A stretch of DNA of 64,000 nt, taken from contig JAIXZO010000002.1 in the NCBI GenBank assembly GCA_027489535.1, positions 1 through 64,000 of the forward strand, read 5' to 3'. The translations under genes and the position numbers were made by a program. Shown piece after piece: positions 22,001 through 29,336 of the stretch. The notes beneath the pieces are model-generated. The model did no database searches. It had not been told where the DNA came from and saw only the letters and a program-made list of their open reading frames with translations. The number at the start of each line of letters is the position of its first letter. The stretch's first letter is position 1. Source of the DNA: Hyphomicrobiales bacterium. GTDB taxonomy: Bacteria; Pseudomonadota; Alphaproteobacteria; Rhizobiales; Beijerinckiaceae.

Positions 22001-22277
22001 CCGTCTCGACGGCGGAAGCGGCAACGACCTTCTCACGGGCGGCACCGGGACGGACACCTTCGTGTTCCAGGTCGGTTTCGGTCAGGACACGCTGACCGAC
22101 TTCACTGCAGCCAGCGATATCTTGGAGTTCCAAGGCATCACGCTGGAACAGTGGAACGCAGCGACCAAGACCGTCGTGGGAGAGGACGTCGTCGTGACGT
22201 TCGATGCGGCCACCTCGATGACGCTGCAGAAGATGACGTTGGCCGATCTGCAGAAGGCGACGATCAACTTCGCCTGA
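13047..22277 (+). CDS. Giant RTX protein, type I secretion substrate
   Basis: A 3076-residue secreted calcium-binding protein. After about 150 residues come blocks of RTX nonapeptides (GGxGxDxLx, for example [11 protein letters not shown] and [11 protein letters not shown]), separated by about 100-150-residue spacers that start with (S/N)DTYVYxY or GDGNDTI and contain VLxLxGV...VRL repeats, like the haemolysin-type calcium-binding related domain. I count about 16 such blocks. The last spacers change to ADxFxFxxGxGxDTITDF. The C-terminus (about the last 60 residues, ending KATINFA) fits an uncleaved type I secretion signal. No enzyme domain was recognised, which favours an adhesin, biofilm or surface-layer role. 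The start at 13047 has GGGGA upstream; the in-frame extension to 12906 is AT-rich and unlike coding sequence. A dedicated ABC/adaptor pair follows. Confidence 0.9.
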   Translation: MPTTVIRPVGETATDTLAGNDAFFVARSGRQVLTGGSGGDTYAFGWNILARDPVGTVRQVIEAGTDSGTDTILIQGRPPSAARIVFENGKYFLVLTVTSNVRNPLTDQFIELVGFNPTASDFLTSSVGIDRIQFMWGTDLTTWDRAAMLASLANGTNSADTMNGTAAADLRNGGAGTDLMYGGAGNDTLSGGSENDTIYGGADSDVLSGDAGNDSLFGDAGNDTLTGGLGNDSLFGGEGSETYVYNYRGGSVSATTNDGSDVITDTGTSGTDVLNLVGVTPSMTRLIRNAAGQLEVQTRSSPTGSWFTIVLLADTDLYGTSSAGIEQIRFVDAAGNVLDTWTRDGMRSILLDRAADTAAITLTGFAGSDVIRAGSGSDSLYGGDGDDQIFGGNGSDRLFGGNGNDSLDGGASNDTIEGGLGNDTIVGGLGNDSLSGDAGSDTFIYSWTSGAANDGSDAISDNGASTTERDVLQLRGVDPARVRFTMVNGSLVLQIMSTLAADQNAFVVASITLTGTNPSLGAGVGIEAIEFRSLDGSLLLSTLSRADMVNLSKAATLGTSAANVTVLGSGDDFYNGLDGNDGISGGAGRDTLWGAGGNDTLLGQDGDDVLVGSGGDDSLLGGAGDDILIGGAGADVLDGGEGSDVYNYVYASATSNDGRDVLRDTGTGLSDRDVLNVFGVNPTNARIVLAAGQYVLQIRASATAAWADAVVFADTDIFSSGLSGVELIQFRMSNGDPVATWTRQEMRSSFYDNSAATTAVNVAGSALGDVMRGGSAADTLAGGAGDDTIIGGLGDDSLDGGAGSDTYVYNVSATTNDGTDSLSDASVEAGAVDKLVLNGVTAADVRLALVGGVLTLQIMTAGAWRDAVTLRDTNLSIDSGSGIEQIVIGGVVWDRAAMRANLLDRSAEVGAVTVQGFDGADAVLGGAGNDVLNGGAGADTLLGGAGNDRLDGGAGADRFELTAGQGTDTISDSGTSSTEIDVLRLNGINSSQVTYARVGTGAATVINILVNGVVIAQLTGMDLAVESGVGIEQLVFDDRTLTRTDLRNLLVLTGTAGNDSLTGTGTAEILSGAAGNDTLSGGAGNDTLIGGIGNDSMLGGDGSDTYVYSYTNATTNDGTDIVGDASTSTTDVDVLRLEGVRADQVALKRIGSNVVLEIWSGVPGAAGSTLVRTLTLTGMNPDAASGVGIERIDFVVDGVTTTWNRGGPEIIAALLNGGRTGVINGTAGADVIVGSASNDTINGGAGNDVIEGGGGNDTFRILRAAGSGETWITDGGASTADILDLSDFRSTEATIGFDSDGLVITIGGRVIHVATDFLAGRTGGVDFIRFSDVTFSRAPAGTERSLASLIPGWTVVTGSASGTANADYMIGSSGNDSIVGGGGYDVLLGGGGNDTLAGEYLDGGAGNDRLVYTGNAEDWGVMRGSAGDDTIVGHNGTDLYYYRTGDGNDRIEDAAAGDNDTLILESHSTYGAIRPQDVRGVVVGNDLRLEFLRNGVVFGSVLLVGQLTGGGIENINFSDGTVWSRLELSRFGNSVFSGSEFGDVIYGDNDFDPIASISSTIGGNDTISAGDGNDTVYGGAGNDVISGGDGDDIVYGGTGDDVVSGDQGGDLLVGGDGNDGLFGGAGFDVVLGGAGNDFISGEYADGGEGNDTLFAEYEFGSAILRGGAGDDSLSGTAFDGAIGVTVYKYAAGDGNDTISDIGDFGNSYDELHLENIGRSSVRLTVVGADLRIDILAGDGTVASSILIVGQAQALGDDGAGNGIEAIVFQDGSRMSKADMRSLLLTGNDGASLLVGYETRDAMFGDTSADVGGNDTMYGNGGDDEVYGGAGDDMVYGGSGFDVIFGGAGNDTLFADGDGGALIGGAGNDLVIGGEGDGYYMYSAGDGHDTINEGLFAGTDRLILTGITPSQVRLIPMGSDVRLEIVDAAGTVVGSILLVGQALGLSGGVNSGFGFEFIEFRTSATDTNPVVWSGPEMRASLFSGTARADYMIGSEAAELMSGGAGNDTIISGSAGGVQDTVIGGTGNDYIDATGTSPTLIYRLGDGNDTVNIEGGVIPMLKLEGIISDQVKLIRGVGFFRIEIRDLFNPTAVIGSITLNGNNFGWDFDDELLPVFRIEMADVVWTEAQIYPRSLTGTTANDIFTGTSGADFLAGNAGNDTLTGGLGNDTLDGGIGNDVFIYNVGDGDDMVIDRADPTSSDTLIIRGINPATVGLDPRKDDGVFVTLFFAEGGKISMAGMFGNRLGDGIEFIVFEYNGVTTTWTRTELMRRYVQAAVNDGYRLANLSNIDDLVSMLGGGDFVYLNGGNDTAFGGDGNDWINAGSGDDFVSGDAGNDSLAGGTGSDLLFGGEGSDRIIGGYESWTRDRFGNVAYRSDNNSFEADTLFGGAGHDQIFAASGNDSVFGGSGNDNIRGGSGNDTIYGNDAENSGEGVAGETDNDLISGDAGDDLIFGGWGNDTISGGEGADLVLGGSGNDTMSGGVGNDFLWGEEGNDTLDGGLGDDWMMGGAGADQFRLNAGAGNDTIADFSVADLDTLVISRSLYAQASITAASFIPFTDAGGSGFMLGSTKIYVTDPAVTAAQMFARIVWADETFTGTKDADTIVGGIGNDVIFGDEGNDLLTGGSGADRFQFSSDRGAVFSGNDTITDFTSSDVLQLGSGILAVLGINTAVAGWQQLVVDRFVLENGSLVLRFGGNSITLQGVTSIAATRIAEGVETLNVGFGSNADTVYGTIRNDMIRGEGGNDSLFGNEGSDSLFGGDGSDTIFGGSGNDILSGGRGNDLLTGGAGNDTFAMGGSDGVGQDVGRDTITDFAAGDRIRINTALFRTVAEVLAAIQLVDGKATIVFDANNSLTFDNWSVDALRTALSVAGTVEFSTTRIEGKTTYTPGDGFSNSYNDLLYGTRGDDYISSYEGRDTVYAGDGNDTLDANWGSGHYYGGAGNDSIFGYSGDYLFDGGTGDDTLRGDDGRDTLLGGAGNDVVSGGSATDRLDGGSGNDLLTGGTGTDTFVFQVGFGQDTLTDFTAASDILEFQGITLEQWNAATKTVVGEDVVVTFDAATSMTLQKMTLADLQKATINFA
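13530..22060 (+). repeat. Tandem RTX (calcium-binding nonapeptide) repeat array
   Basis: DNA-level repetition reflects the protein repeats: GGCGG(C/A)..GGCAACGAC-type 27-bp units recur throughout, in clusters of three to ten units separated by spacers of 300-450 bp. The clusters near 13.5-13.8, 14.1-14.4, 14.7-15.0, 15.3-15.5, 17.7-18.1, 19.9-20.6 and 21.2-21.4 kb are the densest. Spacers in the first half (to about 16.7 kb) resemble each other more than those in the second half, suggesting growth by segmental duplication. The array is a likely site of length variation and of assembly error. Confidence 0.85.
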
Positions 22278-22314
22278 TCAAGAAGACGGCGCAGGGCGTC
22301 GTCTCGACAAAGAT

Positions 22315-22351
22315 CGCCGGCGGACGGGTTCAACCCGCCCGCCGGCGTTTT
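22315..22351 (+). terminator. Intrinsic terminator after the RTX gene
   Basis: A long GC stem, CGCCGGCGG...CCGCCGGCG (22315 to 22347) with inner pairing of CGGGTT to AACCCG around a short loop, followed by TTTT. It lies between the RTX gene and its secretion genes, so it probably keeps substrate mRNA far above transporter mRNA with partial read-through. Confidence 0.75.
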
Positions 22352-22413
22352 CGGTTGAATCCAATCGAATGATTTCACGCGGCCGAAATCGTTGTTGATC
22401 CAAGGTCATTGCC

Positions 22414-24201
22414 ATGAACGAGAGAAGCGCCGCACGTCCGTCCGAAATTCGTAAAGCCATAGGTTCGCTGCGCGGGGCCTATGTCGCGATCGGCGTGTTT
22501 TCCGCCGTGATCAACGTGCTCTATCTGACGAGCTCGTTTTACATGATCCAGGTCTATGACCGCGTGCTCGCGAGCCGCAGCGTTCCGACGCTCGTCGCGC
22601 TGTCGGTCTTGGCCTTCGGTCTCTATGCCTTGCAGGGCTTGCTCGAGGCGGTTCGAAGCCGACTGCTCGTGCGCATCGGCGGCCGGTTGGACGACATGCT
22701 CGGCGGCCGCATCTACAACGCGTTTCTGGCAATGCCGCTGCGCGCCAAGAAGTCCGAGGACGGGCTGCAGCCGGTCCGGGATTTGGATACGGCGCGGAGC
22801 TTCATTGCGGGCATGGGCCCGGTCGCAATTCTCGACATGCCGTGGATGCCGTTCTTTCTCGTCTTCATCTTCATTCTGCATCCGGCTCTCGGATGGTTTG
22901 CAGCGGCGGGCGGCGCGCTGCTGATCGGCTTGACCCTGCTGACGGAGAAGCTGACTCACGAGCCGACGCGGCAAGCCTCGATCACGTCTTCTCGCAGGCT
23001 CGGCTTGGCGGACATGACGCGCCGCAACGCCGAAGTCGTGCGCGTGATGGGTTTCAGCGAGCGGATGGCCAAACGGTGGCTCGTCGCCAACGCGGCCCAC
23101 AAGGACGTGCAGCACGACGTCACCGATCTCACGGCGGGCTTGAGCGCCGTGTCGAAGATGCTGCGCCTCGTCATGCAATCCGGCATTCTCGGCCTCGGTG
23201 CATGGCTTGCGGTGCGCGGCGATGTTTCCGCAGGGGCGATCTTCGCCTCCAACATCGCGATGTCGCGTGCGCTCGCGCCCATCGAGACGGCCATCGGCAA
23301 TTGGAAGTCCTTCATCATGTTCCGCGAGGCGCGGGGGCGGTTGGAAAAGCTGCTCGAAGCCATTCCGGCCGGCGAAGACATGATGCCGCTTCCGGCTCCG
23401 GAAAAGGAGTTGGCGGTCGAATCGCTCTTCTTGGGTGCACCGGGCGCGCAGAAGCCCTTCGTTCAGAACGTGTCGTTCAAGCTGCAGGCGGGGCAGGGGC
23501 TCGGCGTCATCGGTCCGAGCGCCTCCGGCAAGTCGACCCTCGTCCGCGGCATCGTCGGGGCGTGGCCGTCCATGCGCGGCGGCGTCCGTTTCGACGGCGC
23601 CGCATCGGATCAATGGACATCCGAGAATTTGGGCGTCCATATCGGCTATTTGCCTCAGGACGTAGAGCTTCTCGAAGGAACCGTCGCCGAGAACATCTCG
23701 CGTTTCACGGAAAATCCTGCGCCCGCGGCCATCATCAAGGCGGCCAAGATCGCGCAGGTTCATGAAATGATCCTGTCCTTGCCGGACGGCTACGACACGT
23801 TGATCGGCGACGCGGGCATCATGTTGTCCGGCGGACAACGTCAACGCATCGGCTTGGCGCGCGCATTGTACGGCGACCCCTTTCTCGTCGTGCTCGACGA
23901 GCCGAATTCCAATCTCGACGGGGCCGGGGAGGAGGCGTTGACCTCCGCTCTCGGGATGGTGCGGGCCCGCGGCGGCATCGTGATCGTGGTGGCGCATCGT
24001 CCGAGCGCGCTCGCGGCGCTGGACATGGCGGCCGTCATGGCCGAAGGCCAAATGGTCCATTTCGGGCCGCGCGACGAGGTGTTGGCGAAAGCGCTTCAGC
24101 CGCCGGCGCAAGCCGCCAAGCCTGTTCCGCCCAAACCTGCGCCCGTTCCGCCGGGGAGGCCGCGGGGCATCGAGGTGATGCGCAGCGGAGGTGCGGCATG
24201 A
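22414..24201 (+). CDS. Type I secretion ABC transporter, PrtD type
   Basis: The inner-membrane permease/ATPase of a type I secretion system, 595 residues. The membrane domain (about 20-310) has six hydrophobic segments. The ATPase domain follows: Walker A GPSASGKSTLV (near 370), signature LSGGQRQRIGLARAL (near 472), Walker B FLVVLDEPNSNLD and the switch His in VVAHRPSAL. It has no N-terminal C39-type domain, as in PrtD/AprD exporters of RTX proteases. The C-terminus carries a proline-rich tail (KPVPPKPAPVPPGRP). It sits 136 bp after the RTX gene behind a terminator and overlaps the adaptor gene by 4 bp (ATGA). Confidence 0.93.
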   Translation: MNERSAARPSEIRKAIGSLRGAYVAIGVFSAVINVLYLTSSFYMIQVYDRVLASRSVPTLVALSVLAFGLYALQGLLEAVRSRLLVRIGGRLDDMLGGRIYNAFLAMPLRAKKSEDGLQPVRDLDTARSFIAGMGPVAILDMPWMPFFLVFIFILHPALGWFAAAGGALLIGLTLLTEKLTHEPTRQASITSSRRLGLADMTRRNAEVVRVMGFSERMAKRWLVANAAHKDVQHDVTDLTAGLSAVSKMLRLVMQSGILGLGAWLAVRGDVSAGAIFASNIAMSRALAPIETAIGNWKSFIMFREARGRLEKLLEAIPAGEDMMPLPAPEKELAVESLFLGAPGAQKPFVQNVSFKLQAGQGLGVIGPSASGKSTLVRGIVGAWPSMRGGVRFDGAASDQWTSENLGVHIGYLPQDVELLEGTVAENISRFTENPAPAAIIKAAKIAQVHEMILSLPDGYDTLIGDAGIMLSGGQRQRIGLARALYGDPFLVVLDEPNSNLDGAGEEALTSALGMVRARGGIVIVVAHRPSALAALDMAAVMAEGQMVHFGPRDEVLAKALQPPAQAAKPVPPKPAPVPPGRPRGIEVMRSGGAA

Positions 24202-25550
24202 CCGATCTTTCCATGGCATTGGCCTCGGCCCAAGCGGTCGCGGCCGAAGATCGTCGCTGGGGCATCGAGCATTATGTCAGGACCGGTGCCGTGCTTTGCG
24301 CCGTTCTCGTGTTCGGGCTGGGCGGCTGGGCCATGGTCGCGGACATATCCTCCGCGGTCATCGCAAGCGGCACGCTGTCGGTGGAGACCTCACCTAAGAA
24401 GGTGCAGCACCCCACGGGGGGCATCGTCGGCGAAATCCTCGTAAGGGAAGGCGATGCGGTGAAGGAAGGCGATGTGGTCGCGCGCTTGGACGACACCATG
24501 GCGCGGGCCAATCTCGCCATCGTCGAACGTCAGCTCGACGCGTTGCAGGGACGTGCGGCACGCCTCGACGCCGAGAAGATCGACGGCGCCGAACCTTCGT
24601 TTCCCGCAGCTTTGATCGCGCGCGCTTCGGGCGACGCCGACATGCGCAAAATCATCGACGACGAACGCAGGCTTTTCGAGACTCGGCGCGCCGGTCTTGC
24701 CGGGCTCAAGAGCCAACTTGCGGAGCGCATCCTTCAGACCCGCGAAGAGATATCCGGTCTTTCGGAGCAACTGGCCGCCCGCGGGCGGGAGATCACCCTG
24801 ATCCAGGCGGAGCTCGAGGGGGTGGAGAGCCTCTACAAGCAAAACCTCGTGGGCATCAGCCGTCGCAACATGCTGGAGCGCGATACGATCCGGCTGGGCG
24901 GGGAATATGGTTCGCTCCGTGCCGCGATCGCCCAAGCCAAGGGGCGGATCGCCGAGTCCGAGCTGCAAATCATCAGATCCGAGCAGGAATTTCGAGGGGA
25001 GGCCTTGCGCGATCTCCGCGAAACGGAGTCCCGCATCGCCGAGTTGCTGGAACGGCGCATCGCCGCCCTCGACCAACTGAACAGGGTCGACATTCGCGCG
25101 CCTCAGACCGGCGTCGTTCACCAACGCAACATCAACACCGTCGGCGGCGTGGTGGGCGCGGGCGAGTTGTTGATGCAGATCGTGCCGGTCAGCGAAGACT
25201 TGGTGATCGAAGTGCGCATGAGCCCGATCGACCGGGACCAGATCCATGAAGGCCAAACCGCGACCGTGCGCTTCCCCGCGCTCAACCAGCGGATCACGCC
25301 TGAAGTGACGGGCATTCTCGAACGCATCTCGGCCGATGTCACGCATGACCAGACGCCCGGGATGCCGCCTCAATCCTTCTATTCGGGACGGATTCGACTT
25401 CCCGCGAGCGAGGCCGCGAAGCTCGGCAGCCACAGGTTGCGGCCGGGAATGCCCGCCGAGGCCTATATCCAGTCGGATTCCCGAAGCGCGATGTCGTATT
25501 TCATCCGCCCGATCACGGACAATTTCGCGCGGGCCTTCCGCGAGCGTTGA
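24198..25550 (+). CDS. HlyD-family periplasmic adaptor (PrtE type)
   Basis: The 450-residue membrane-fusion protein links the ABC exporter to an outer-membrane TolC-like channel. It has a short cytoplasmic N-terminus, one membrane helix (about 33-53), a lipoyl half-motif HPTGGIVGEILVREGDAVKEGDVV, a long coiled coil (about 110-290) and a beta-barrel end with IRAPQTGVVHQRNINTVGGVV, characteristic of HlyD/PrtE proteins. It overlaps the transporter gene in ATGA. No tolC-type gene follows, so the system must use a channel encoded elsewhere. Confidence 0.93.
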   Translation: MTDLSMALASAQAVAAEDRRWGIEHYVRTGAVLCAVLVFGLGGWAMVADISSAVIASGTLSVETSPKKVQHPTGGIVGEILVREGDAVKEGDVVARLDDTMARANLAIVERQLDALQGRAARLDAEKIDGAEPSFPAALIARASGDADMRKIIDDERRLFETRRAGLAGLKSQLAERILQTREEISGLSEQLAARGREITLIQAELEGVESLYKQNLVGISRRNMLERDTIRLGGEYGSLRAAIAQAKGRIAESELQIIRSEQEFRGEALRDLRETESRIAELLERRIAALDQLNRVDIRAPQTGVVHQRNINTVGGVVGAGELLMQIVPVSEDLVIEVRMSPIDRDQIHEGQTATVRFPALNQRITPEVTGILERISADVTHDQTPGMPPQSFYSGRIRLPASEAAKLGSHRLRPGMPAEAYIQSDSRSAMSYFIRPITDNFARAFRER

Positions 25551-25556
25551 GCCCGA

Positions 25557-26264
25557 TCAGCTCCGCCGCTTGTCGAGCGGCGGGGCGTAGGCCCCCGACT
25601 TCGACGTCTTGAGGCCGAGCGCAGCCAAGCCCTCGGCAAGCTTCACGGCCGCCGACACTCCGTCGATCACCACGACGCCATGTTGCCGCGTCAGGGCGGC
25701 CGCGAGGTCGGCCATGCCCGCGCAGCCGAGCACGACGGCTTCCGCGCGGTCTTCCAGCTTGGCACGCTCGATCTCTTCGGAAATGCGGGCCCTCGCGTCC
25801 GAATGCGGGTCTTCCAATGCGAGAACCGGCACTTCCGCGGCGCGCACGCGCGCGCATCGCGTGATGAGGCCGTATTTGGTGAGGTTCGTCTCGATTGCGG
25901 CGATGGAGCGCGACAGCGTCGTCACGACGCTGAAGCGATGCGCGAGCAGGCTCGCCATATGAAACGCCGCTTCGCCGATGCCGATGACCGGCGCGTAGGC
26001 GAGACTGCGGGCCGCTTCCAGCCCGGTGTCGTCGAAGCACGCGACGACATGGCCGTCCACGCCCGCCGCTTCTCCCTTGGCGATCTCTTCAAGCAGACCC
26101 GGGACGGAAAAGGCCTCGTCGTAATAGCCCTCGATCGACGCGGGTCCGGAGGCCGGGTTCACGGCGATGATTTCGGTTCCCGCCGCAGCGGCCGCCCGCG
26201 CCGCCGCCCCGATCTTTGCAGTCATCGACGCGGTCGTGTTGGGGTTGACGACGAGAATGCGCAT
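25557..26264 (-). CDS. Asp/Glu (hydantoin-type) racemase family protein
   Basis: The 235-residue protein begins MRILVVNPNTTASMTAKI and has both catalytic cysteines of the family, in HVVACFDDTGLEAAR (around residue 76) and VVLGCAGMADL (around 180), with the GIGEAAFHMA motif between. Family members interconvert enantiomers of hydantoins, allantoin, Asp or Glu. No hydantoinase or carbamoylase is nearby, so the substrate is unknown. The frame is open upstream to 26384, but the conserved N-terminus starts at 26264. It converges on the HlyD gene with a 6-bp gap. Confidence 0.82.
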   Translation of the reverse strand: MRILVVNPNTTASMTAKIGAAARAAAAAGTEIIAVNPASGPASIEGYYDEAFSVPGLLEEIAKGEAAGVDGHVVACFDDTGLEAARSLAYAPVIGIGEAAFHMASLLAHRFSVVTTLSRSIAAIETNLTKYGLITRCARVRAAEVPVLALEDPHSDARARISEEIERAKLEDRAEAVVLGCAGMADLAAALTRQHGVVVIDGVSAAVKLAEGLAALGLKTSKSGAYAPPLDKRRS

Positions 26265-26338
26265 GTGTGTCTCCGGCTCCGCAATGGCCAAGCTGCACCA
26301 CGCGAACCCCGTCCGGTCAAGCGCGCGCGGCCGGGAGA

Positions 26339-26363
26339 GGAACCTCAGGGCGCCTGAGCCGTT
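26339..26363 (+). promoter_or_regulatory. EcfG-type general stress promoter (GGAAC-N16-CGTT)
   Basis: GGAAC at 26339-26343 and CGTT at 26360-26363 with a 16-nt spacer match the EcfG consensus exactly, 26 bp upstream of csbD. CsbD-family genes are commonly reported as general-stress genes in alphaproteobacteria, which strengthens the call. Confidence 0.75.
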
Positions 26364-26389
26364 TTCCCGGCATACGGAGGACAAGCATC

Positions 26390-26572
26390 ATGGACGAAGA
26401 TCGCATCAAAGGCGCCGCGCAGCAGGCCAAGGGCGGCATCAAGGACGCCGCGGGCAAGGTCACCGGCGACCAGAAACTTCAGGCCGAAGGCAAGGCCGAC
26501 AAGGCTGCCGGCAAGGTGCAGAGCGCCGTCGGCGGCATGAAGGACAAGGCGCGCGAAGCATTGGACGACTGA
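26390..26572 (+). CDS. CsbD-family stress protein
   Basis: A 60-residue hydrophilic protein, MDEDRIKGAAQQAKGGIKDAAGKVTGD..., with the repeated K(G/D)xxxxxxGK pattern typical of CsbD-like proteins (LEA-like, disordered to helical). The biochemical role of the family is unknown; it is induced by general stress. The start at 26390 has a strong GGAGG ribosome-binding site. An EcfG-type promoter lies directly upstream and an intrinsic terminator directly downstream, so it is a one-gene unit. Confidence 0.92.
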   Translation: MDEDRIKGAAQQAKGGIKDAAGKVTGDQKLQAEGKADKAAGKVQSAVGGMKDKAREALDD

Positions 26573-26591
26573 AGCACGGCGCGATGAATGG

Positions 26592-26616
26592 AAAAGGGCC
26601 CTTCGGGGCCCTTTTT
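26592..26616 (+). terminator. Intrinsic terminator of csbD
   Basis: AAAAGGGCCC-TTCG-GGGCCCTTTTT: an 8-10-bp stem with a tetraloop and a five-T tail. It lies 20 bp after the csbD stop. The A run on the other side could make it work in both directions. Confidence 0.9.
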
Positions 26617-26700
26617 CGTGGGCGCTGCCTTGCGTCCTGCGCCATGGATTCCCTTTCCGTGCGGCTCTAGTCTGGTGCCGTCGGGAACCGGGAGAGACGC

Positions 26701-27951
26701 ATGGACGCGGCGGAGACGGAAAGCGCCTATTCGTGGGTGCGGTTGGCCGCTGCCGTTCTGCTCAGCACCATCGGCGGCGTGGGCATGTGGTCCGTCGTGG
26801 TCGTGCTGCCCACCGTGCAGGCCGAATTCGGCGTCGCGCGTGCCGGTGCGGCCTTGCCCTACACGCTCACGATGGTCGGTTTCGCCTTCGGCGGCGTGCT
26901 GATGGGGCGGTTCGCGGACAGGCGCGGCATCGTATCGCCGGTGCTTTGCGGCACGGCGGCTTTGGCGATCGGCTACGTGCTCGCCGGCTTTTCGACGAGC
27001 CTTTGGCAGTTCGCCTTGGCGCACGGCATCTTCATCGGACTGCTCGGCAGCTCCGCGACCTTCGGCCCTCTGCTGGCCGACATTTCCTATTGGTTCACGA
27101 AACGACGCGGCATCGCCGTGTCCATCTGCGCCTCGGGCAATTATCTGGCCGGAACCCTCTGGCCGAAGACCATCCAACATTTCGTCGACACTGCGGGGTG
27201 GCGCGCCACCCATATCGGCATCGGTCTGTTCTGCGCGGTCGCGATGCCGCCTCTGGTGCTGCTGCTGAGGCGCCCGCGCCCCGTCCGGGCGGATGCCGCC
27301 GCCGCGACGGCCTCCGGCTCCGCGTTGCGCGGTCAAGGCGGTTTGGGATTGTCGCCCGCCGCCTTGCAGACGGTGTTGTGCGTGGCGGGCGTGATGTGCT
27401 GCGTCGCCATGGCCATGCCGCAGGTTCACATCGTCGCCTATTGCGGCGATCTCGGTTACGGCGTGGCGCGCGGCGCTGAGATGCTCTCGCTGATGCTTGC
27501 GTTCGGGATCGTCAGCCGTCTCGCCTCGGGATTGATCGCCGATCGCATCGGCGGACTGGCGACCCTGCTGCTCGGCTCGCTGCTGCAGGGCACGGCGTTG
27601 CTGCTCTATCTCGTCTTCGACGGCATGGTGTCGCTCTACGTCATCTCCGCACTGTTCGGCCTGTTCCAAGGCGGCATCGTGCCGAGCTATGCGCTCATCG
27701 TGCGCGAATATTTCCCTTCCGGCGAGGCGGGTACGCGGGTGGGCGTCGTGTTGATGGCGACCCTGTTCGGCATGGCGCTGGGCGGCTGGATGTCGGGCGT
27801 CATCTTCGACCTGACGGGGTCTTACGCCGCCGCCTTCTTCAACGGATCGCTATGGAACCTAGGTCACGCCATGATCGCCGCATGGCTGTTGATGCGTGCA
27901 GGGGGGCTGCGTGCGGTGGTGAACGCGCGTGCGGCCCAGGCGCGCGCCTGA
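26701..27951 (+). CDS. Major facilitator superfamily transporter
   Basis: A 416-residue permease with 12 predicted membrane helices. The MFS loop 2-3 motif appears as GRFADRRGIVSP (near residue 77) and its second-half counterpart as GLIADRIGGLATL (near 278). The overall look (VVLPTVQAEFGVARAGAALPYTL at the N-terminus, GWRATHIGIGLFC mid-protein) resembles the monocarboxylate/oxalate-formate antiporter branch. The substrate is not predictable. A GGGAGAGA ribosome-binding site precedes the ATG. It appears to be a single gene: csbD's terminator lies upstream and a long gene-free region downstream. Confidence 0.88.
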   Translation: MDAAETESAYSWVRLAAAVLLSTIGGVGMWSVVVVLPTVQAEFGVARAGAALPYTLTMVGFAFGGVLMGRFADRRGIVSPVLCGTAALAIGYVLAGFSTSLWQFALAHGIFIGLLGSSATFGPLLADISYWFTKRRGIAVSICASGNYLAGTLWPKTIQHFVDTAGWRATHIGIGLFCAVAMPPLVLLLRRPRPVRADAAAATASGSALRGQGGLGLSPAALQTVLCVAGVMCCVAMAMPQVHIVAYCGDLGYGVARGAEMLSLMLAFGIVSRLASGLIADRIGGLATLLLGSLLQGTALLLYLVFDGMVSLYVISALFGLFQGGIVPSYALIVREYFPSGEAGTRVGVVLMATLFGMALGGWMSGVIFDLTGSYAAAFFNGSLWNLGHAMIAAWLLMRAGGLRAVVNARAAQARA

Positions 27952-28529
27952 GGGCAGACCGAGCCCGAATGGAGGAATCGCATACCTCCTCGGAAGGCGG
28001 CGTGATGCTTTCGGCGGTAACGCCGAGCTTTACCGCTTTCTTGCGGCCAAGTTTGGTAGTTCGTTTTCTCAGGATTGCAGCACTTGTGCGTCACGAAAGC
28101 CGATTTTCAAAGTGATTCGATCTCTGCTCAAGCTCTGCCGTTGGGAAAATGTGGCCGGTTTTCGGCCGTGTATTTCGCAAAACAACCAAAGAGAAAATCA
28201 TTAAATATCTGTTTATATAATATATCAGAAAAATTATGAATCTTAATTATTGCTGTCCTGCAGTTTGTCTATATGGGTGAAGTTGAAACCATATCAGTTG
28301 AACATAGTACGCGCTCCTACAGACATGCTCTTTTTGGTTGAATCGTTCATTTTTATATCTTACCTTACGGAACATCCGGTGAGCCCAAGGGCTTGGCGGA
28401 GCTGATCGAAAGGTCGGATCGAGATCACCGTCCCGGGGTGATCGTGGCCGCTTTGCGGCGATCCGAACCTGCGGATCCGCATGCCTTCGCATTTGCAAGC
28501 AGTCGGCTCTGAAACAGGGGGAATCAAGC
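27952..28529 (+). promoter_or_regulatory. Long AT-rich intergenic region upstream of the polysaccharide regulator
   Basis: A 578-bp stretch with no supported gene. Its middle (about 28100-28370) is strikingly AT-rich, including ATTAAATATCTGTTTATATA near 28200, against a background near two-thirds GC. The flanks are GC-rich. No clear -35/-10 pair could be chosen, and no terminator with a T tract was found for the MFS gene. It probably holds the promoter and control sites of the LuxR-type gene at 28530 and perhaps the remains of transferred DNA. Like the RTX leader, it suits binding by a MucR/Ros-type regulator. Confidence 0.45.
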
Positions 28530-29291
28530 ATGTCTTCAGTCGCGCGCCGCGCCGATTTTCAGCCGGAATTGATCGATCGCCGAGCGGGCTCCGTATCCGC
28601 GGGCGCCGCAAGTCAAATCTCGGCGGAACAACGCGATCCCGATCGCAACGTCATCGTCCTCTTGGACCGGCGCAGTCTCATCAGGGAATGCTTGGCGGAA
28701 TGCCTGCGAACCGCCGGCGCCGACCTTCGGGTCCTCACCTTCGGCGGCGCGCAGGAATGGCGCGCCTCGCAGGATTACGAGCCCGCCCGTTCCGTGGTGA
28801 TCCTCTGCGTCAAGGGCCGCAAGGAGACGGACGCGGAGATCGAACGCGGCATCGGCGACGTGACGCGCAACGACGGCGGGGTTCCCGTCGTGCTGATGTC
28901 GGACGTCGACGATCTGGAATGCGTGGTCCGTGCTCTGGACGGCGGCGCGCGCGGCTACATCCCCACCGACGTCAATCTCGAAGTCGTCGTGGGCGCGATC
29001 TATCTGATCAAGGCCGGCGGCGTTTACGTTCCCGTGAGCACCCTGCGTTCGATGCAGAAGAGCGGGGGCGCGCCGACGCCCGGCAACGGCATGTTCACGT
29101 CGCGCCAGGCGGCCGTGGTCGAAGCCCTGCGCCAAGGCAAGGCCAACAAGATCATCGCCTATGAATTGAACATGTGCGAGAGCACCGTAAAGGTGCATGT
29201 CCGCAACATCATGAAGAAGCTCAACGCGAAAAACCGGACGCAGGTGGCCTATCTGACCAGCAACCTGTTCCCGGACCGCTCGCGCGACTGA
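28530..29291 (+). CDS. LuxR-type regulator with an atypical receiver domain
   Basis: A 253-residue transcription factor. Residues about 40-160 look like a response-regulator receiver fold (NVIVLLDRRSLIRECLAECL at the start, GGVPVVLMSDVDD and GGARGYIPTDVNLE later), but the strand that should end in the phospho-acceptor Asp reads SVVILCVKGRKE, with no Asp there. Residues about 190-245 are a LuxR helix-turn-helix (LRQGKANKIIAYELNMCESTVKVHVRNIMKKL). It directly precedes the wzc- and wza-like genes and probably controls the polysaccharide locus in a phosphorylation-independent way. The start at 28530 follows a GGGGGAATC ribosome-binding site. Confidence 0.85.
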   Translation: MSSVARRADFQPELIDRRAGSVSAGAASQISAEQRDPDRNVIVLLDRRSLIRECLAECLRTAGADLRVLTFGGAQEWRASQDYEPARSVVILCVKGRKETDAEIERGIGDVTRNDGGVPVVLMSDVDDLECVVRALDGGARGYIPTDVNLEVVVGAIYLIKAGGVYVPVSTLRSMQKSGGAPTPGNGMFTSRQAAVVEALRQGKANKIIAYELNMCESTVKVHVRNIMKKLNAKNRTQVAYLTSNLFPDRSRD

Positions 29292-29336
29292 AGCCGCTCT
29301 CCGACAGCCGCATGGCGAGCCGAGAAGGGGCGGATC

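Noticed and set aside
13530-22060. Regular short repeats as a possible CRISPR array
   Set aside because: The repeats are in frame, 27-bp coding units for RTX nonapeptides and are degenerate at wobble positions; spacers are coding.
18387-22133. 1248-codon open frame on the minus strand opposite the RTX gene (also 844 codons at 13944-16478)
   Set aside because: The frames mirror the GGC/GAC repeat codons of the RTX gene, have low-complexity Arg/Val/Asp composition and no ribosome-binding site. They are shadows.
27952-28529. Short ORFs in the AT-rich region as a gene remnant or transposon scar
   Set aside because: None has a ribosome-binding site, domain or inverted terminal repeats; no target-site duplication was visible.
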